A DNA stretch of 43,271 nucleotides from NCBI GenBank assembly GCA_964648365.1, contig CAZYLK010000029.1, positions 1 through 43,271 on the forward strand, in the 5' to 3' direction. Shown piece after piece: positions 7,968 to 16,090 of the stretch; positions within the stretch are counted from its first letter, which is position 1; each line of letters starts with the position of its first letter. The notes beneath the pieces are model-generated. The model was not told where the DNA came from and made no database searches. It saw nothing but the letters and a program-made list of their open reading frames with translations. The position numbers and the translations under genes are program-made. The stretch comes from SURF-32 sp964648365 (GTDB lineage: Bacteria > Planctomycetota > Phycisphaerae > UBA1845).

Positions 7968-9182
7968 TCAATTGCCGGTAAAGTTGTTCTGAAACCGCGC
8001 CACGTCCGCCAGGTCCACGTCGCCGTCGTGGTCGACGTCGCCGAAGCGGCACTGACACAATCCTTCGAAGGGTCCAGGTCCGGTCAGACACCCGACCAGG
8101 TCGCCGAAGTCCGCCAGATCGACATGCAGGTCACCGTCCATGTCGCCGGTGCGAATGCGCCGCAGGAACCGGACGCCTCCACCGAAATCACCGCGCGGCG
8201 GATTCTCGACGAATCGCCACACAACCTCGGCCAGGTCGTTAATATCCCCGCCGGAGTTGCTGTGGATATCATCGCTCAACTGGTAATAGACGGCGTTGCC
8301 ATCTTCGATCCGGCGTAACCACGATTCGTTGTAGTCGCGCTGGCGGACCAGTTTCATGTCGCCGCGGTTGTTGAGTTCCGGGGTCAGAGTCCATTCCTCC
8401 AGCTTGGACTTCTTGCCGTCCTGCCAGAGTTCGACGCCGGTCTGAGTGCTCCATGCGACGAGGCCGTTGTCGTTGATGGTGGGGCCGGTGGCATAGGTCT
8501 CCTCCGTAGGCATGACCGTAATCTGGCCATCATCGTACATCCACACCTCGGAAGTCTGCGGGCGCACACAGAAGTTCCCGTGCCCCCAGACGACGACGCC
8601 AGCATTATTCATCGCCGGGCTTTGGTTGTTAAACTCATCATCCGTGATGCGGATGACATCCCGCCTCTGCCGGAGGAAGATGTCCTGGTCGCTGTGGCAG
8701 GTCTGTCCCTTGTACAGAGTCCATGTGATGTCACCACGTTCATTGATTCGCGGGATGTATCCCTCACCAACGAAGGTGACTCTGCCGTCCTTTAACTGCA
8801 TGATTCGATCGCCGTACTTGCACCAGACGATCGTTCCGGCATCGTTGATGTCCGGATACCCATCGAGAATGTCGTTGTCGGTGAGTTGCGTGATCCGGCC
8901 GTTGTCGTACAAAAAAATCTCGCCGGTATCGCCGCGGCCCTTCGTGTAAACAATCTGGCCGCAGTTGTTGATTCCCATGTACCCGTCGGTACGCACGTCC
9001 GAGACGGCGAACTCGACCACCTCGAATCCTGCGGGCAAGTTGACCTGCCCGCGGGCGACGGCGCCGCCCAGGCAGAACAGCCAGTACGACACCGCGACTG
9101 CTCCGGCGAGCGATCGGGATCTCAGCCGACGGCTGAGCCGCCACTTGAGCATCGACCGTGTGAAGCACAACAAGCCTGACAT
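7968..9182 (-). CDS. Secreted repeat protein with C-terminal dockerin-type EF-hand pair
   Basis: A 404-residue exported protein. A long basic N-terminus precedes a hydrophobic segment (AVAVSYWLFCLGGAVA) with a likely cleavage near ARG/QVN. The body (about 45-340) has repeated short motifs of the type IN..G.IVW / DGRI, reminiscent of a beta-propeller whose blades describe integer states. The C-terminus carries two dockerin-type calcium loops, DMDGDLHVDLADF and DVDHDGDVDLADV. In planctomycetes such dockerins occur without cellulosomes and may mediate assembly or anchoring; the partner is unknown. The start could also be the second Met at 9152. The downstream gene at 7933 is probably cotranscribed. 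Confidence 0.8.
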   Translation of the reverse strand: MSGLLCFTRSMLKWRLSRRLRSRSLAGAVAVSYWLFCLGGAVARGQVNLPAGFEVVEFAVSDVRTDGYMGINNCGQIVYTKGRGDTGEIFLYDNGRITQLTDNDILDGYPDINDAGTIVWCKYGDRIMQLKDGRVTFVGEGYIPRINERGDITWTLYKGQTCHSDQDIFLRQRRDVIRITDDEFNNQSPAMNNAGVVVWGHGNFCVRPQTSEVWMYDDGQITVMPTEETYATGPTINDNGLVAWSTQTGVELWQDGKKSKLEEWTLTPELNNRGDMKLVRQRDYNESWLRRIEDGNAVYYQLSDDIHSNSGGDINDLAEVVWRFVENPPRGDFGGGVRFLRRIRTGDMDGDLHVDLADFGDLVGCLTGPGPFEGLCQCRFGDVDHDGDVDLADVARFQNNFTGN

Positions 9183-9316
9183 CCCACAACCCCATTTCGG
9201 CGGCGCCGGCCACGACGGCGCGTGGCGCGTGGCGCGGACGCAGCAGACGGTTTCAGAACAAATCAGTCCAATGAATTATAGCGGCCGGGCTACGCCGCCC
9301 GGTCGCGGGGCCGGAC

Positions 9317-9745
9317 TCAGCGAACGCGAATCGCCGCGTAGTCCGTCACGTGAACAACCGTAAACCCGGAGCCCTGATGTCCGAGAACCGTCAACTTGTC
9401 GACGGTGAGTTCCCGGACGTCGGTCGCCGAGTCAACGCCCTTGAAGGGCAGCGGGCCTTCGAAATCGACCTGCTGCACGAGGAATTCCCCGATCTCCTCG
9501 TCAATCAACGTCACCGATTTGTAGCCACCGCTGGGAATGAAGGTCGCGTTGTCGCTGACCGAAAGGGGATAGCACGTGCTGTAGCAGAGCTGCGAATCCG
9601 TGTGCCAGTTGGTCGAGAGCGCGTAGCTGTCGCTGACACCGGACTGACCCGTCCATTCGAAGTCGATCCCGGGCGACGACGTCGCCAGAGCGAACATCAG
9701 CGCCGCTCCGGCAGACTTTGACAAGTTCCGCTTGGAAATGAGCAT
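9317..9745 (-). CDS. Short secreted hypothetical protein, possibly a truncated passenger module
   Basis: A 142-residue exported protein with a basic N-terminus and hydrophobic signal (ALMFALATSSPG). The mature part begins FEWTGQSGVSDSYALSTNW and continues PLSVSDNATFIPSGG, the same W...NW...D.A.IP.G pattern seen near the N-terminus of the protein at 6923-7933. Proteins with this module are normally much longer, so this may be a stand-alone module or the remnant of a larger gene. A GGAGGAT ribosome-binding site six bases upstream supports the ATG at 9745. The function is unknown. Confidence 0.65.
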   Translation of the reverse strand: MLISKRNLSKSAGAALMFALATSSPGIDFEWTGQSGVSDSYALSTNWHTDSQLCYSTCYPLSVSDNATFIPSGGYKSVTLIDEEIGEFLVQQVDFEGPLPFKGVDSATDVRELTVDKLTVLGHQGSGFTVVHVTDYAAIRVR

Positions 9746-10235
9746 ACGATATCCTCCAGCGCCAGAATTTACCTGGACATCCGCCCAGCCTGGACGCTAT
9801 GATCAATGGTTACAAGGGGTCCGTGAGCCCGTCCCGGGGGTGACCTTTCCGCTGGGGCGGTGCCGCGGACTCTTTTTCTTTGCACGAAGGGTGAACGCAC
9901 GTTCAATGGCTGGAGTGGGAGGCGGCGGGCCACGCGGCCATAACCCAAGCCACATCGCGCCGTGCGATCGATCCCGCACCGTAACTGAGTTGGCTCTTCC
10001 ATTCCCGCGCAACGCCACACCGGGGCCGTAGCCAATCGCACTTCACACAGGGACGGGGCGCACCTTGCGCGCAACCGTCGACCGTGCTTGCCGCGTGACG
10101 TCGGGAGAGCCTTCGCCGTGCCACAAGGGTAAGCTCGTCGGAATAACAATACGGGCCGGGCAATCGAGAGTCAAGTGAATTCCCGATTTCTTGCAGATGC
10201 AGCAGGTTCGTGGGAATCCTATTGCTTTCCGGTTC
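9746..10235. other. Intergenic stretch, no gene recognised
   Basis: About 490 bp between the Gfo/Idh gene's 3' end and the small secreted protein's start, both minus strand. Open frames on either strand are Arg/Ala/Pro-rich with no motif or signal, so I call nothing. It may contain decayed repeat sequence and the promoter of the 142-residue protein gene. Confidence 0.45.
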
Positions 10236-11279
10236 CTACCGCCCGAGTTCCCAATTCTGTTCCTTCACCGCCGCGGCGATGCGCTCGGCCATCTCCACCG
10301 CGGCGAAGCCGTCTTCGGCGCTGACGGCCGGGGCGGCGCCGGTGCGGATGCTGTCGAAAAAGGACGTGATCTCGGCGCGGAGCGGGTCGACGTTTTCGAC
10401 GATCAGCGGCTCGATCTTGATCATCGAACCAAAATCGAGTTCCTGCATCTGCGACAGATCCTCGAAGTTACGTTCGCGGGCGATGCGGATGAGGTCGAGG
10501 TTGTCGTCGAGGCGGATCGCGATGCCGGACTTCTTGTGATAGTCCATCGAGATGTAGGCCGTGGGGCAGAAAACGCGGATGCGCCGCTCGGTCTTCAGCG
10601 CCAGGCGCGAGGCGGTGAGATTCACCACGCTGCCGTCCGCAAAGCCAACGCGGGCGTTGGCGACGTCCTCGTGCGCGCCAAGTACGCTCACCCCGACGGC
10701 GTGGACCGTGTATTCGCGCTGCTTGACCAGGTGCAGCACGATGTCGATGTCGTGGATCATCATGTCCAGCACGACGCCGATGTCGGCGCTGCGGAAGGTA
10801 AACGGGCTGATGCGGCTGGTCTCGATGAAGCGGGGCTTGACGCCCATGCGCAGCATCGCCTGAACGACGGGGTTGAAACGCTCGGAGTGGCCGACTTGCA
10901 GCAGCGTGCCGGTGCGGCGCACGGCGTCCAGCATGCGCTGCGCTGATGCGATATCCGGCGCGAGCGGCTTTTCCACCAGGACGGGCGTTCCGCGCTCGAT
11001 GTAAGGCGCGGCCACTTCGGCGTGATAGGCCGTCGGCACGCAGACGCTGACCGCGTCCACACCGGCAAGTTCGGCGGCCATGGCCGCGGCGTCCCCGGTG
11101 TCGGTGATGGCCCGGGTCTTGTGCTCCGCGGCGACGCGTGCGGCGCGCTCGGCATCTTTGTCCACCACGGCGACCAGTTGGCACTCATCGGGCAGGAGTG
11201 AATAAGTGCGGGCGTGATGGCCGCCCATGCGGCCGGCGCCGATGACCGCGACCTTCAGCTTGCGGGGGGTGTTGCTCAT
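10236..11279 (-). CDS. Gfo/Idh/MocA-family NAD(P)-dependent sugar oxidoreductase
   Basis: A 347-residue oxidoreductase. A Rossmann NAD(P)-binding motif (VIGAGRMGGHHA, residues 12-23) is followed by the family EKP catalytic-lysine motif (LVEKPLAPD, Lys104) and the C-terminal alpha/beta substrate domain with DMMIHDIDIVLHL. It lies immediately downstream of lpxA on the same strand, 173 bp away across a repeat. In several Gram-negative lineages a Gfo/Idh enzyme beside lpxA (GnnA) oxidises UDP-GlcNAc at C3 to make the diamino sugar of amide-linked lipid A. A GnnA-like role is an inference from position only. No partner GnnB-type aminotransferase is in the window. Confidence 0.9.
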   Translation of the reverse strand: MSNTPRKLKVAVIGAGRMGGHHARTYSLLPDECQLVAVVDKDAERAARVAAEHKTRAITDTGDAAAMAAELAGVDAVSVCVPTAYHAEVAAPYIERGTPVLVEKPLAPDIASAQRMLDAVRRTGTLLQVGHSERFNPVVQAMLRMGVKPRFIETSRISPFTFRSADIGVVLDMMIHDIDIVLHLVKQREYTVHAVGVSVLGAHEDVANARVGFADGSVVNLTASRLALKTERRIRVFCPTAYISMDYHKKSGIAIRLDDNLDLIRIARERNFEDLSQMQELDFGSMIKIEPLIVENVDPLRAEITSFFDSIRTGAAPAVSAEDGFAAVEMAERIAAAVKEQNWELGR

Positions 11280-11307
11280 ACGATCAGATTACTGCTTATG
11301 GCGGGCG

Positions 11308-11450
11308 GTCGGAACCGCGCCCGTCAGTAAGCGGCCCCTGGATGCCGCTGTCGTGCGCTGCGTCGCACGGCTGCGCGACGCGGCCGCTCCCTGACGGTCG
11401 CGGTTCGGATCAGCCGCTCCCTGACGGCGTGGGTTCGGACGGGCCGCTCT
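11308..11450. repeat. 30-bp tandem repeat with an inverted copy between lpxA and the oxidoreductase gene
   Basis: Three units starting GCCGCTC at 11383, 11413 and 11443 repeat every 30 bp (core GCCGCTCCCTGACGG). A further copy in reverse orientation lies at about 11308-11336, so the region can fold into a hairpin. The last unit touches the lpxA stop codon. Non-coding; it could attenuate transcription between lpxA and the downstream gene. Confidence 0.75.
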
Positions 11451-11452
11451 CG

Positions 11453-12325
11453 CTATCCATCGCCGGGCGGCGGCGTGCCGTTGGTCCGGTTCGCGCGCGG
11501 GTTGTCCGGACGCAGCGACTCCAGGTAGCGGCCGTGCCGGCCGTGCTCGAAGCTGCGCATCAGAAAGCGACAGAGGTACTCCACGTGTTCGCCGGGCTTT
11601 TCCGCCAGGATCGCCGCGACGCGGTCGCGGATCGGCGACCCGCTCATCCGCGCCCGCCGCGAATACAGTCGCATGAACGCCTTACGCAGGTTGTTAACCT
11701 GCTCCGTGGTAAAGCCGCTGCGCTGGAGGCCGACGCCGTTGACCATGCGCACTTCGCTGCGCGTGCCGCGGGCCGCGACAATCACCATGTAGGGCGGCAC
11801 GTCCGCCACCACGCGGGTCATGCCGCCGATGAAGGCGTGCCGGCCGATGGTGACGAAATGATGCACGGCCGCGTGGCCACCAAGATTGACGTGATCCTCG
11901 ACGCGAATGTGCCCCGCGAACTGCGTGTAATTCGCGACGATGCAATGATTGCCGATGTCGCAGTCGTGGGCGATATGCACGCCGATCAGGAACAGGTTGC
12001 GGTTGCCGATGCGGGTCAGGCCGCCGCCGCCCTCCGTACCGGGGTGGGCCGTGACCATCTCGCGGAAGACGTTCTTCTCGCCGATCTCCAGCCGCGTGTC
12101 GGCGCCGCGATACTTCAGATCCTGCGGAGCGCCTCCGATGATCGCGCCGGGGAACACCTCGCAGCCGGCGCCCATCGTCGTATGCCCCTCGACGGTGGCA
12201 TGATGGTGCAGGCGGCAGCCGTCGCCGAGCGTGACCTTGGGCCCCACAAAGGCGTAGGCGCCCACGTCGACGCCGGTGCCAAGGCGAGCCTGCGGATGAA
12301 CGATGGCGGTCCGGTGAATATTCAC
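11453..12325 (-). CDS. lpxA: LpxA, UDP-N-acetylglucosamine O-acyltransferase
   Basis: A 290-residue enzyme for the first step of lipid A synthesis, transfer of a 3-hydroxyacyl chain from acyl-ACP to UDP-GlcNAc (or the 3-amino analogue). It shows left-handed beta-helix hexapeptide repeats from residue 1 to about 190, the catalytic block GVHIAHDCDIGNHC (His117 and His120, equivalent to E. coli His122/His125), and the C-terminal helical domain (about 195-260). The tail after about residue 265 extends past the E. coli length. I use the GTG at 12325, where the protein begins VNIHRTAIVHPQA, because GGAGGAG sits eight bases upstream; the longer frame to 12415 has no such support. It is separated from lpxC-fabZ by a toxin-antitoxin pair. 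Confidence 0.95.
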   Translation of the reverse strand: MNIHRTAIVHPQARLGTGVDVGAYAFVGPKVTLGDGCRLHHHATVEGHTTMGAGCEVFPGAIIGGAPQDLKYRGADTRLEIGEKNVFREMVTAHPGTEGGGGLTRIGNRNLFLIGVHIAHDCDIGNHCIVANYTQFAGHIRVEDHVNLGGHAAVHHFVTIGRHAFIGGMTRVVADVPPYMVIVAARGTRSEVRMVNGVGLQRSGFTTEQVNNLRKAFMRLYSRRARMSGSPIRDRVAAILAEKPGEHVEYLCRFLMRSFEHGRHGRYLESLRPDNPRANRTNGTPPPGDG

Positions 12326-12411
12326 TGTCCCAGCTCCTCCGGTTTCGGCAAGCCCACACATCCGGCGCTGACACCTCTCTTGGTAAACACCAAGGACATG
12401 GAAGTCCATTC

Positions 12412-12705
12412 TCAAAGATATCGGTCTATGTCCAGCGCTCCGTGGAACACCCCGAGTATTTCTACGATGTCATCGCCTCGAAGGAGATAGGCGATCCTGT
12501 AATGACCGTAGCGGAGGACACGTATTTCACCCTCCGGCTCCTCACGATAATGGTACCCCAGCCGGGGAAAGTCGCGGAGGAGCTGCGCCTTGTCGTAAAC
12601 CCCGTTGACCACGCTTTGCGCCGCGGCTGGGTCATCCCGGGCAACGTAACCGTGGATGTCCTCAAGCCACGTCGCCGCTTCCTGCGTCCATCTTAGCTGC
12701 CCCAT
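12412..12705 (-). CDS. RelE/ParE-family toxin
   Basis: A 97-residue toxin of the RelE/ParE superfamily. Family features include the N-terminal WTQEAATWLEDIHGYVARDD, central FPRLGYHYREEPE, RVLRYGHYRIAYLL and the C-terminal EILGVFHGALD. ParE members poison DNA gyrase and RelE members cleave mRNA; the sequence favours ParE-like, but the target is not settled. The toxin ATG lies 13 bp inside the antitoxin gene, so translation is coupled. The module sits between lpxC-fabZ and lpxA in the same orientation. Confidence 0.9.
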   Translation of the reverse strand: MGQLRWTQEAATWLEDIHGYVARDDPAAAQSVVNGVYDKAQLLRDFPRLGYHYREEPEGEIRVLRYGHYRIAYLLRGDDIVEILGVFHGALDIDRYL

Positions 12706-12875
12706 GTTGCAATCCGGTGTCTCATTTCATCATCGGGAATGGCTCGGTTTTGACGGACATCTTCGAGCCCCCGCTCGACCATTCGCTCGAAAGCCAGTTC
12801 TCGGACAATCTCGTCGTAGGACGCATCATCAGGCTGTGCGTCGATGACCTTCCTGACCCTTTCTTTATCTCTCAT
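12693..12875 (-). CDS. Antitoxin partner of the ParE-type toxin
   Basis: A 60-residue acidic protein with the pattern DDASYDEIVRELAFERMVERG and then IPDDEMRHRIA, the form seen in small antitoxins encoded directly upstream of ParE-type toxins. The first two-thirds is probably the DNA-binding/dimerisation part, and the C-terminal helix would cover the toxin. It overlaps the toxin start by 13 bp. A possible promoter with an overlapping inverted repeat lies upstream at 12934-12949, suggesting autoregulation. Confidence 0.82.
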   Translation of the reverse strand: MRDKERVRKVIDAQPDDASYDEIVRELAFERMVERGLEDVRQNRAIPDDEMRHRIATWGS

Positions 12876-12933
12876 ATCGTGCGGCCTTTCTCAGGCGTTG
12901 GCTGGTTGTCTGACTTTGGCTCACTATCTGAAC

Positions 12934-12949
12934 ACAGTATACGAACTGT
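12934..12949 (-). promoter_or_regulatory. Possible toxin-antitoxin promoter and operator
   Basis: On the minus strand TATACT (12936-12941) resembles a -10 box about 60 nt upstream of the antitoxin ATG. It overlaps an inverted repeat ACAGT-N6-ACTGT (12934-12949) that could be the antitoxin's operator. No good -35 is visible. The region (12876-13028) is visibly AT-richer than the neighbouring genes. Confidence 0.4.
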
Positions 12950-13028
12950 CGTTTCGCACAGCGTGCAGCCTCGGTGTCCCCTTCCACGCGCAGACTTCAC
13001 TTCGTCCTGCTACCACATTCAATGCTCC

Positions 13029-14345
13029 CTATTGCTGTGGATCCGTCAGCACGAACTTGATCTCTCCCTCCGCAGCGACGGCGCCGCCGACGAGGGCGCG
13101 GGCGCGGACGTGGGCGCCGGTGGAGCGGACTTTGAGCGCTTCCGCCTCAAGGATCAGTTGGTCCCCCGGCCGGACCGGCTGGCGGAACTTTACCTTATCG
13201 AGGCTCAGCAGCACCGCCACCTTCCCCTTGTGCTCCAGTTCCTGGCTCAGCAGCACGCCGCCGATCTGCGACATCGCTTCGATGATCAGCACCCCGGGCA
13301 TGATCGGGTCGCCGGGGTAATGGCCCTGGAAAAACTCCTCGTTGATGGTGACGTTTTTGACGCCCACGATCCGCCGCGAGCCTTCGATCTCCAGGATGCG
13401 ATCCACCAGAAGGAACGGATAGCGATGCGGCAAGACGCGCTGGATGCGGCGGATGTCGCTAAGCGGCTTTTTCGCCAGCGTCTGCCGATGGGCCCGCTCG
13501 CGCTCCGCGTCCAGCAGCGCCCGCACCAGCGCATGATTAAGGGCGTGGCCCGACTTGCGGGCGTACACGCGCCCGACGATGAACCGACCCAGCAGCGACA
13601 AGTCGCCAATCAGGTCGAGAATCTTGTGCCGGACGAACTCGTCGGGAAAGCGGAGGGCGTTCTCGATCGGGCCGTTCGGCCCGATGACCAGCAGATCCTG
13701 ATAGGACAGATGCAGCCCCATGCCGGCCGCCCGCAGCCCTTCCACCTCGCGCTCCAGCACGAACGTGCGCGCCGGTGCGATCATCGTTTCGAAGTCTTCT
13801 TCGCGCAGGCGGAAGTGGAAGCGCTGCCGGCCGATCGGGTTGGACGGACCGTAATCGAGGTCGTACTCGATTTCGAGCGTCTCGCTGTCGCTGTGCAGCG
13901 GAGGCAGCGCGACCAGCTCGGCGTCCTCCTCCACGACCCGTTCGATCTCCTGAATGACGTAGACTTCGCGATCGGCGTCCTGTTCCTCGATGCCGGCCGA
14001 TTTGAGCGCGTCGACGATCGGCTTGCAGCTTCCATCGACCGCGGGCAGCTCGTCGTTGTCGAGCTCGATCTGAAGATTGTCCAGCCCCAGGCCGGCGCAG
14101 GCACTGAGGCAGTGTTCCACGGTCTCTACGGCGACCGTGCCGTTGCGGAGGGCGGTGCGGCGGGCACGCTTGGTGACGTTTTCCAGGCGGGCGGCGATGC
14201 GGATGGCGACGGGTCCGTCCGTGCGCACGAACCAGATACCGGAATTGGCCGGCGCGGGCTTGACGCAGACGGTGGCCGCGTGGCCCGTAAACAGGCCCCG
14301 GCCTTCAAACGTCGTTTCGCGACTGATCGTCCTTTGCCGCCTCAA
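13029..14345 (-). CDS. lpxC/fabZ: Bifunctional LpxC-FabZ fusion
   Basis: A 438-residue fusion. Residues 1-290 are LpxC, the zinc deacetylase committing lipid A synthesis: TVEH (Glu77/His78), the zinc motif HKILD (His240 and Asp244) and GHALNH (His267) are intact. Residues about 295-438 are FabZ, 3-hydroxyacyl-ACP dehydratase: LPHRYPFLLVDRI and GHYPGDPIMPGVLIIEAM, with catalytic His342 and Glu356. The fusion is known from Bacteroidetes and planctomycete-type bacteria. The family N-terminus (RRQRTISRETTFEGRG) places the start at a TTG at 14345, inside the end of lpxD (41-bp overlap), implying coupled translation. The upstream open frame is only the lpxD shadow. Confidence 0.93.
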   Translation of the reverse strand: MRRQRTISRETTFEGRGLFTGHAATVCVKPAPANSGIWFVRTDGPVAIRIAARLENVTKRARRTALRNGTVAVETVEHCLSACAGLGLDNLQIELDNDELPAVDGSCKPIVDALKSAGIEEQDADREVYVIQEIERVVEEDAELVALPPLHSDSETLEIEYDLDYGPSNPIGRQRFHFRLREEDFETMIAPARTFVLEREVEGLRAAGMGLHLSYQDLLVIGPNGPIENALRFPDEFVRHKILDLIGDLSLLGRFIVGRVYARKSGHALNHALVRALLDAERERAHRQTLAKKPLSDIRRIQRVLPHRYPFLLVDRILEIEGSRRIVGVKNVTINEEFFQGHYPGDPIMPGVLIIEAMSQIGGVLLSQELEHKGKVAVLLSLDKVKFRQPVRPGDQLILEAEALKVRSTGAHVRARALVGGAVAAEGEIKFVLTDPQQ

Positions 14346-15363
14346 GCTGCTCGATCCGGGCCGTAAGCTCTTTGATCTTCTCGAAGACCTTGGGCAGACG
14401 GCGCAACGACGCCCGCTCCCGCTTCTCCGCGTGAATCTCCTGCGCCGGAAAACCCAGCACAGTCTGTCCGGTCGGCACGTCCGACGCGGCCACGGCACAC
14501 GCCGCGACCACGGCGCGGTCGGCGACCCTGACGCCGTCCACCGTACCGGTGCGCCCGGCGAACACACAGTAATCGCCGATGCGCGTGCTGCCGGAAAGTC
14601 CGGTCTGCGCCGCCACTACGCCGTGCGCGCCGATGCGGACATTATGAGCCACCTGCACCAGGTTATCAATCTTGGTGCCCTTTGCGACGCGGGTCGCCCC
14701 GAACTTCGACCGGTCCACGCAGGTACACGAGCCGATCTCGACGTCGTCTTCGAGAATGACCCGGCCGGCGTGGGGGATGCGGACGTGGCGACCTTCGTCG
14801 AAGTAGAACCCGAATCCGTTGCCCCCGATGACGGCGCCGGGCTTGAGAACGACGCGATCGCCAAGCTCGCAGCGATCCGCGATCACCGCGTTGGCGCCGA
14901 TCCGGCATCGGTTCCCCACGGCCGCGTCGCCGCCGACGTAGACGCCGGGGAACAGGATGCAGCCGGCGCCGAGCCGCGACCTCGGCCCGACCACGACGTG
15001 CGGGCCGACGGCGCAGCCCTCTCCCAGCACGGCCCCTTCGCCAATCACCGCCGTGGGGTGGACGCCGGGGGACGGCTCGATTTCGGGCGGCGTGAAGCAC
15101 GCCAGCGCGGCCGCCAGCGCGCGATCGACACGCGGGCAGAGGATGGCGGGCATCGGGGTCGGGCCGAAATCCGCAGGCACGAGCACGGCGCCCGCCCGGG
15201 ATTCACCCAGGTGGCGCGCGTAGGCGGGGTTCGAGATAAACGTCAGCTCGTCGGGACCGGCCTCGGACACGTCGGCCACGCCGCGAATGACCGCGTCGCC
15301 GGAGCCGCGCACGGTGCCGCCGACGCGCGCGGCCAGTTCAGAGACGGTCCAGACCTTAGTCAT
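14305..15363 (-). CDS. lpxD: LpxD, UDP-3-O-acylglucosamine N-acyltransferase
   Basis: A 352-residue acyltransferase that adds the amide-linked acyl chain to UDP-3-O-acylglucosamine. It has an N-terminal uridine-binding domain (1-100), hexapeptide left-handed beta-helix repeats (about 100-300), the catalytic segment LVQVAHNVRIG with His240 (E. coli His239), and a C-terminal coiled coil (VFEKIKELTARIEQLEAAK). Its ATG overlaps the skp stop codon (ATGA), and its 3' end overlaps the lpxC-fabZ start, so three genes are tightly coupled. Confidence 0.96.
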   Translation of the reverse strand: MTKVWTVSELAARVGGTVRGSGDAVIRGVADVSEAGPDELTFISNPAYARHLGESRAGAVLVPADFGPTPMPAILCPRVDRALAAALACFTPPEIEPSPGVHPTAVIGEGAVLGEGCAVGPHVVVGPRSRLGAGCILFPGVYVGGDAAVGNRCRIGANAVIADRCELGDRVVLKPGAVIGGNGFGFYFDEGRHVRIPHAGRVILEDDVEIGSCTCVDRSKFGATRVAKGTKIDNLVQVAHNVRIGAHGVVAAQTGLSGSTRIGDYCVFAGRTGTVDGVRVADRAVVAACAVAASDVPTGQTVLGFPAQEIHAEKRERASLRRLPKVFEKIKELTARIEQLEAAKDDQSRNDV

Positions 15364-16070
15364 GGCGTCACGGGCACAGCGGGCTTCTCAGAACCGCCAG
15401 CGCCGGGCGCGGGATCGCCGGGCGCCTTCGCCGAGTCTGCGGCCGCGGCGTACCGAGACGACGATTCGACCGGCTCGGCGTCGCTGGATGGATCTTTCAG
15501 CGTGGGGTTCTGCTGTTCAAACGTGGCGTTGATCCGCTCGATCACGTCCGCCGTAATGTCGACGTGGGGCGACCAGTAGATGACCTTCTGCAACAGAATC
15601 TGCTGCCTCAGCGACTGCGAATCGGGCGCCTCGTCGGTCAGCGTGTCGTAGGTCAGCACCAGATCGATCCCGCGTTCTTTCGCCAGCGCCGCCACTCCGG
15701 CGCGGACATCGTCGTAGATCAGTCGGAACGAGTTCTTGTGCTGGAGCTTGATCTCTTCTTCACCGAGTGTGCGCCACACCTGAAACTCGATCTCGTCGCG
15801 CCGGATCTCCCTGGCCTTGGCATCGTGGTCGGGCGTGCCGGGCTTGTACGCCTGCAGCGCCTGGCGCTTTCGGTCGATGGCCTGCCGCCGCTGATCGGCT
15901 TCGTCGACGAACCCCTTCTGCCGCGCGCGAATTTCCTCTTCCAGCACCGCGGGGCGCCGGTACTTCGCGAAGACCTCTTCGACGTTGATGACGGCCACCT
16001 TGGTCTGGGCCTGCGCCGGCCGCGCGGCCGCTACCGTTGCCAGCAGGGCAATAAATGTCACACGTTTCAT
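15360..16070 (-). CDS. Skp/OmpH-family periplasmic chaperone
   Basis: A 236-residue exported protein. The signal peptide (MKRVTFIALLATVAAARPAQA) is followed by KVAVINVEEVFAKY, the typical OmpH start, a long charged coiled coil (about 40-130), a small beta/helical section, and a disordered Pro/Ala/Ser-rich tail after about residue 195. Skp-type trimers hold unfolded outer-membrane proteins for BamA. The ATG at 16070 has GGAG nine bases upstream; an upstream in-frame GTG at 16076 is less likely. It lies between bamA and lpxD, the conserved order in many Gram-negatives. The tail is longer than in E. coli Skp. Confidence 0.93.
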   Translation of the reverse strand: MKRVTFIALLATVAAARPAQAQTKVAVINVEEVFAKYRRPAVLEEEIRARQKGFVDEADQRRQAIDRKRQALQAYKPGTPDHDAKAREIRRDEIEFQVWRTLGEEEIKLQHKNSFRLIYDDVRAGVAALAKERGIDLVLTYDTLTDEAPDSQSLRQQILLQKVIYWSPHVDITADVIERINATFEQQNPTLKDPSSDAEPVESSSRYAAAADSAKAPGDPAPGAGGSEKPAVPVTP

Positions 16071-16090
16071 GATCACGACTCCAGTTCAGC

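Noticed and set aside
12717..14366. A 549-codon open frame on the plus strand
   Set aside because: It is antisense to lpxC-fabZ and the antitoxin gene; no motif or ribosome-binding site supports it.
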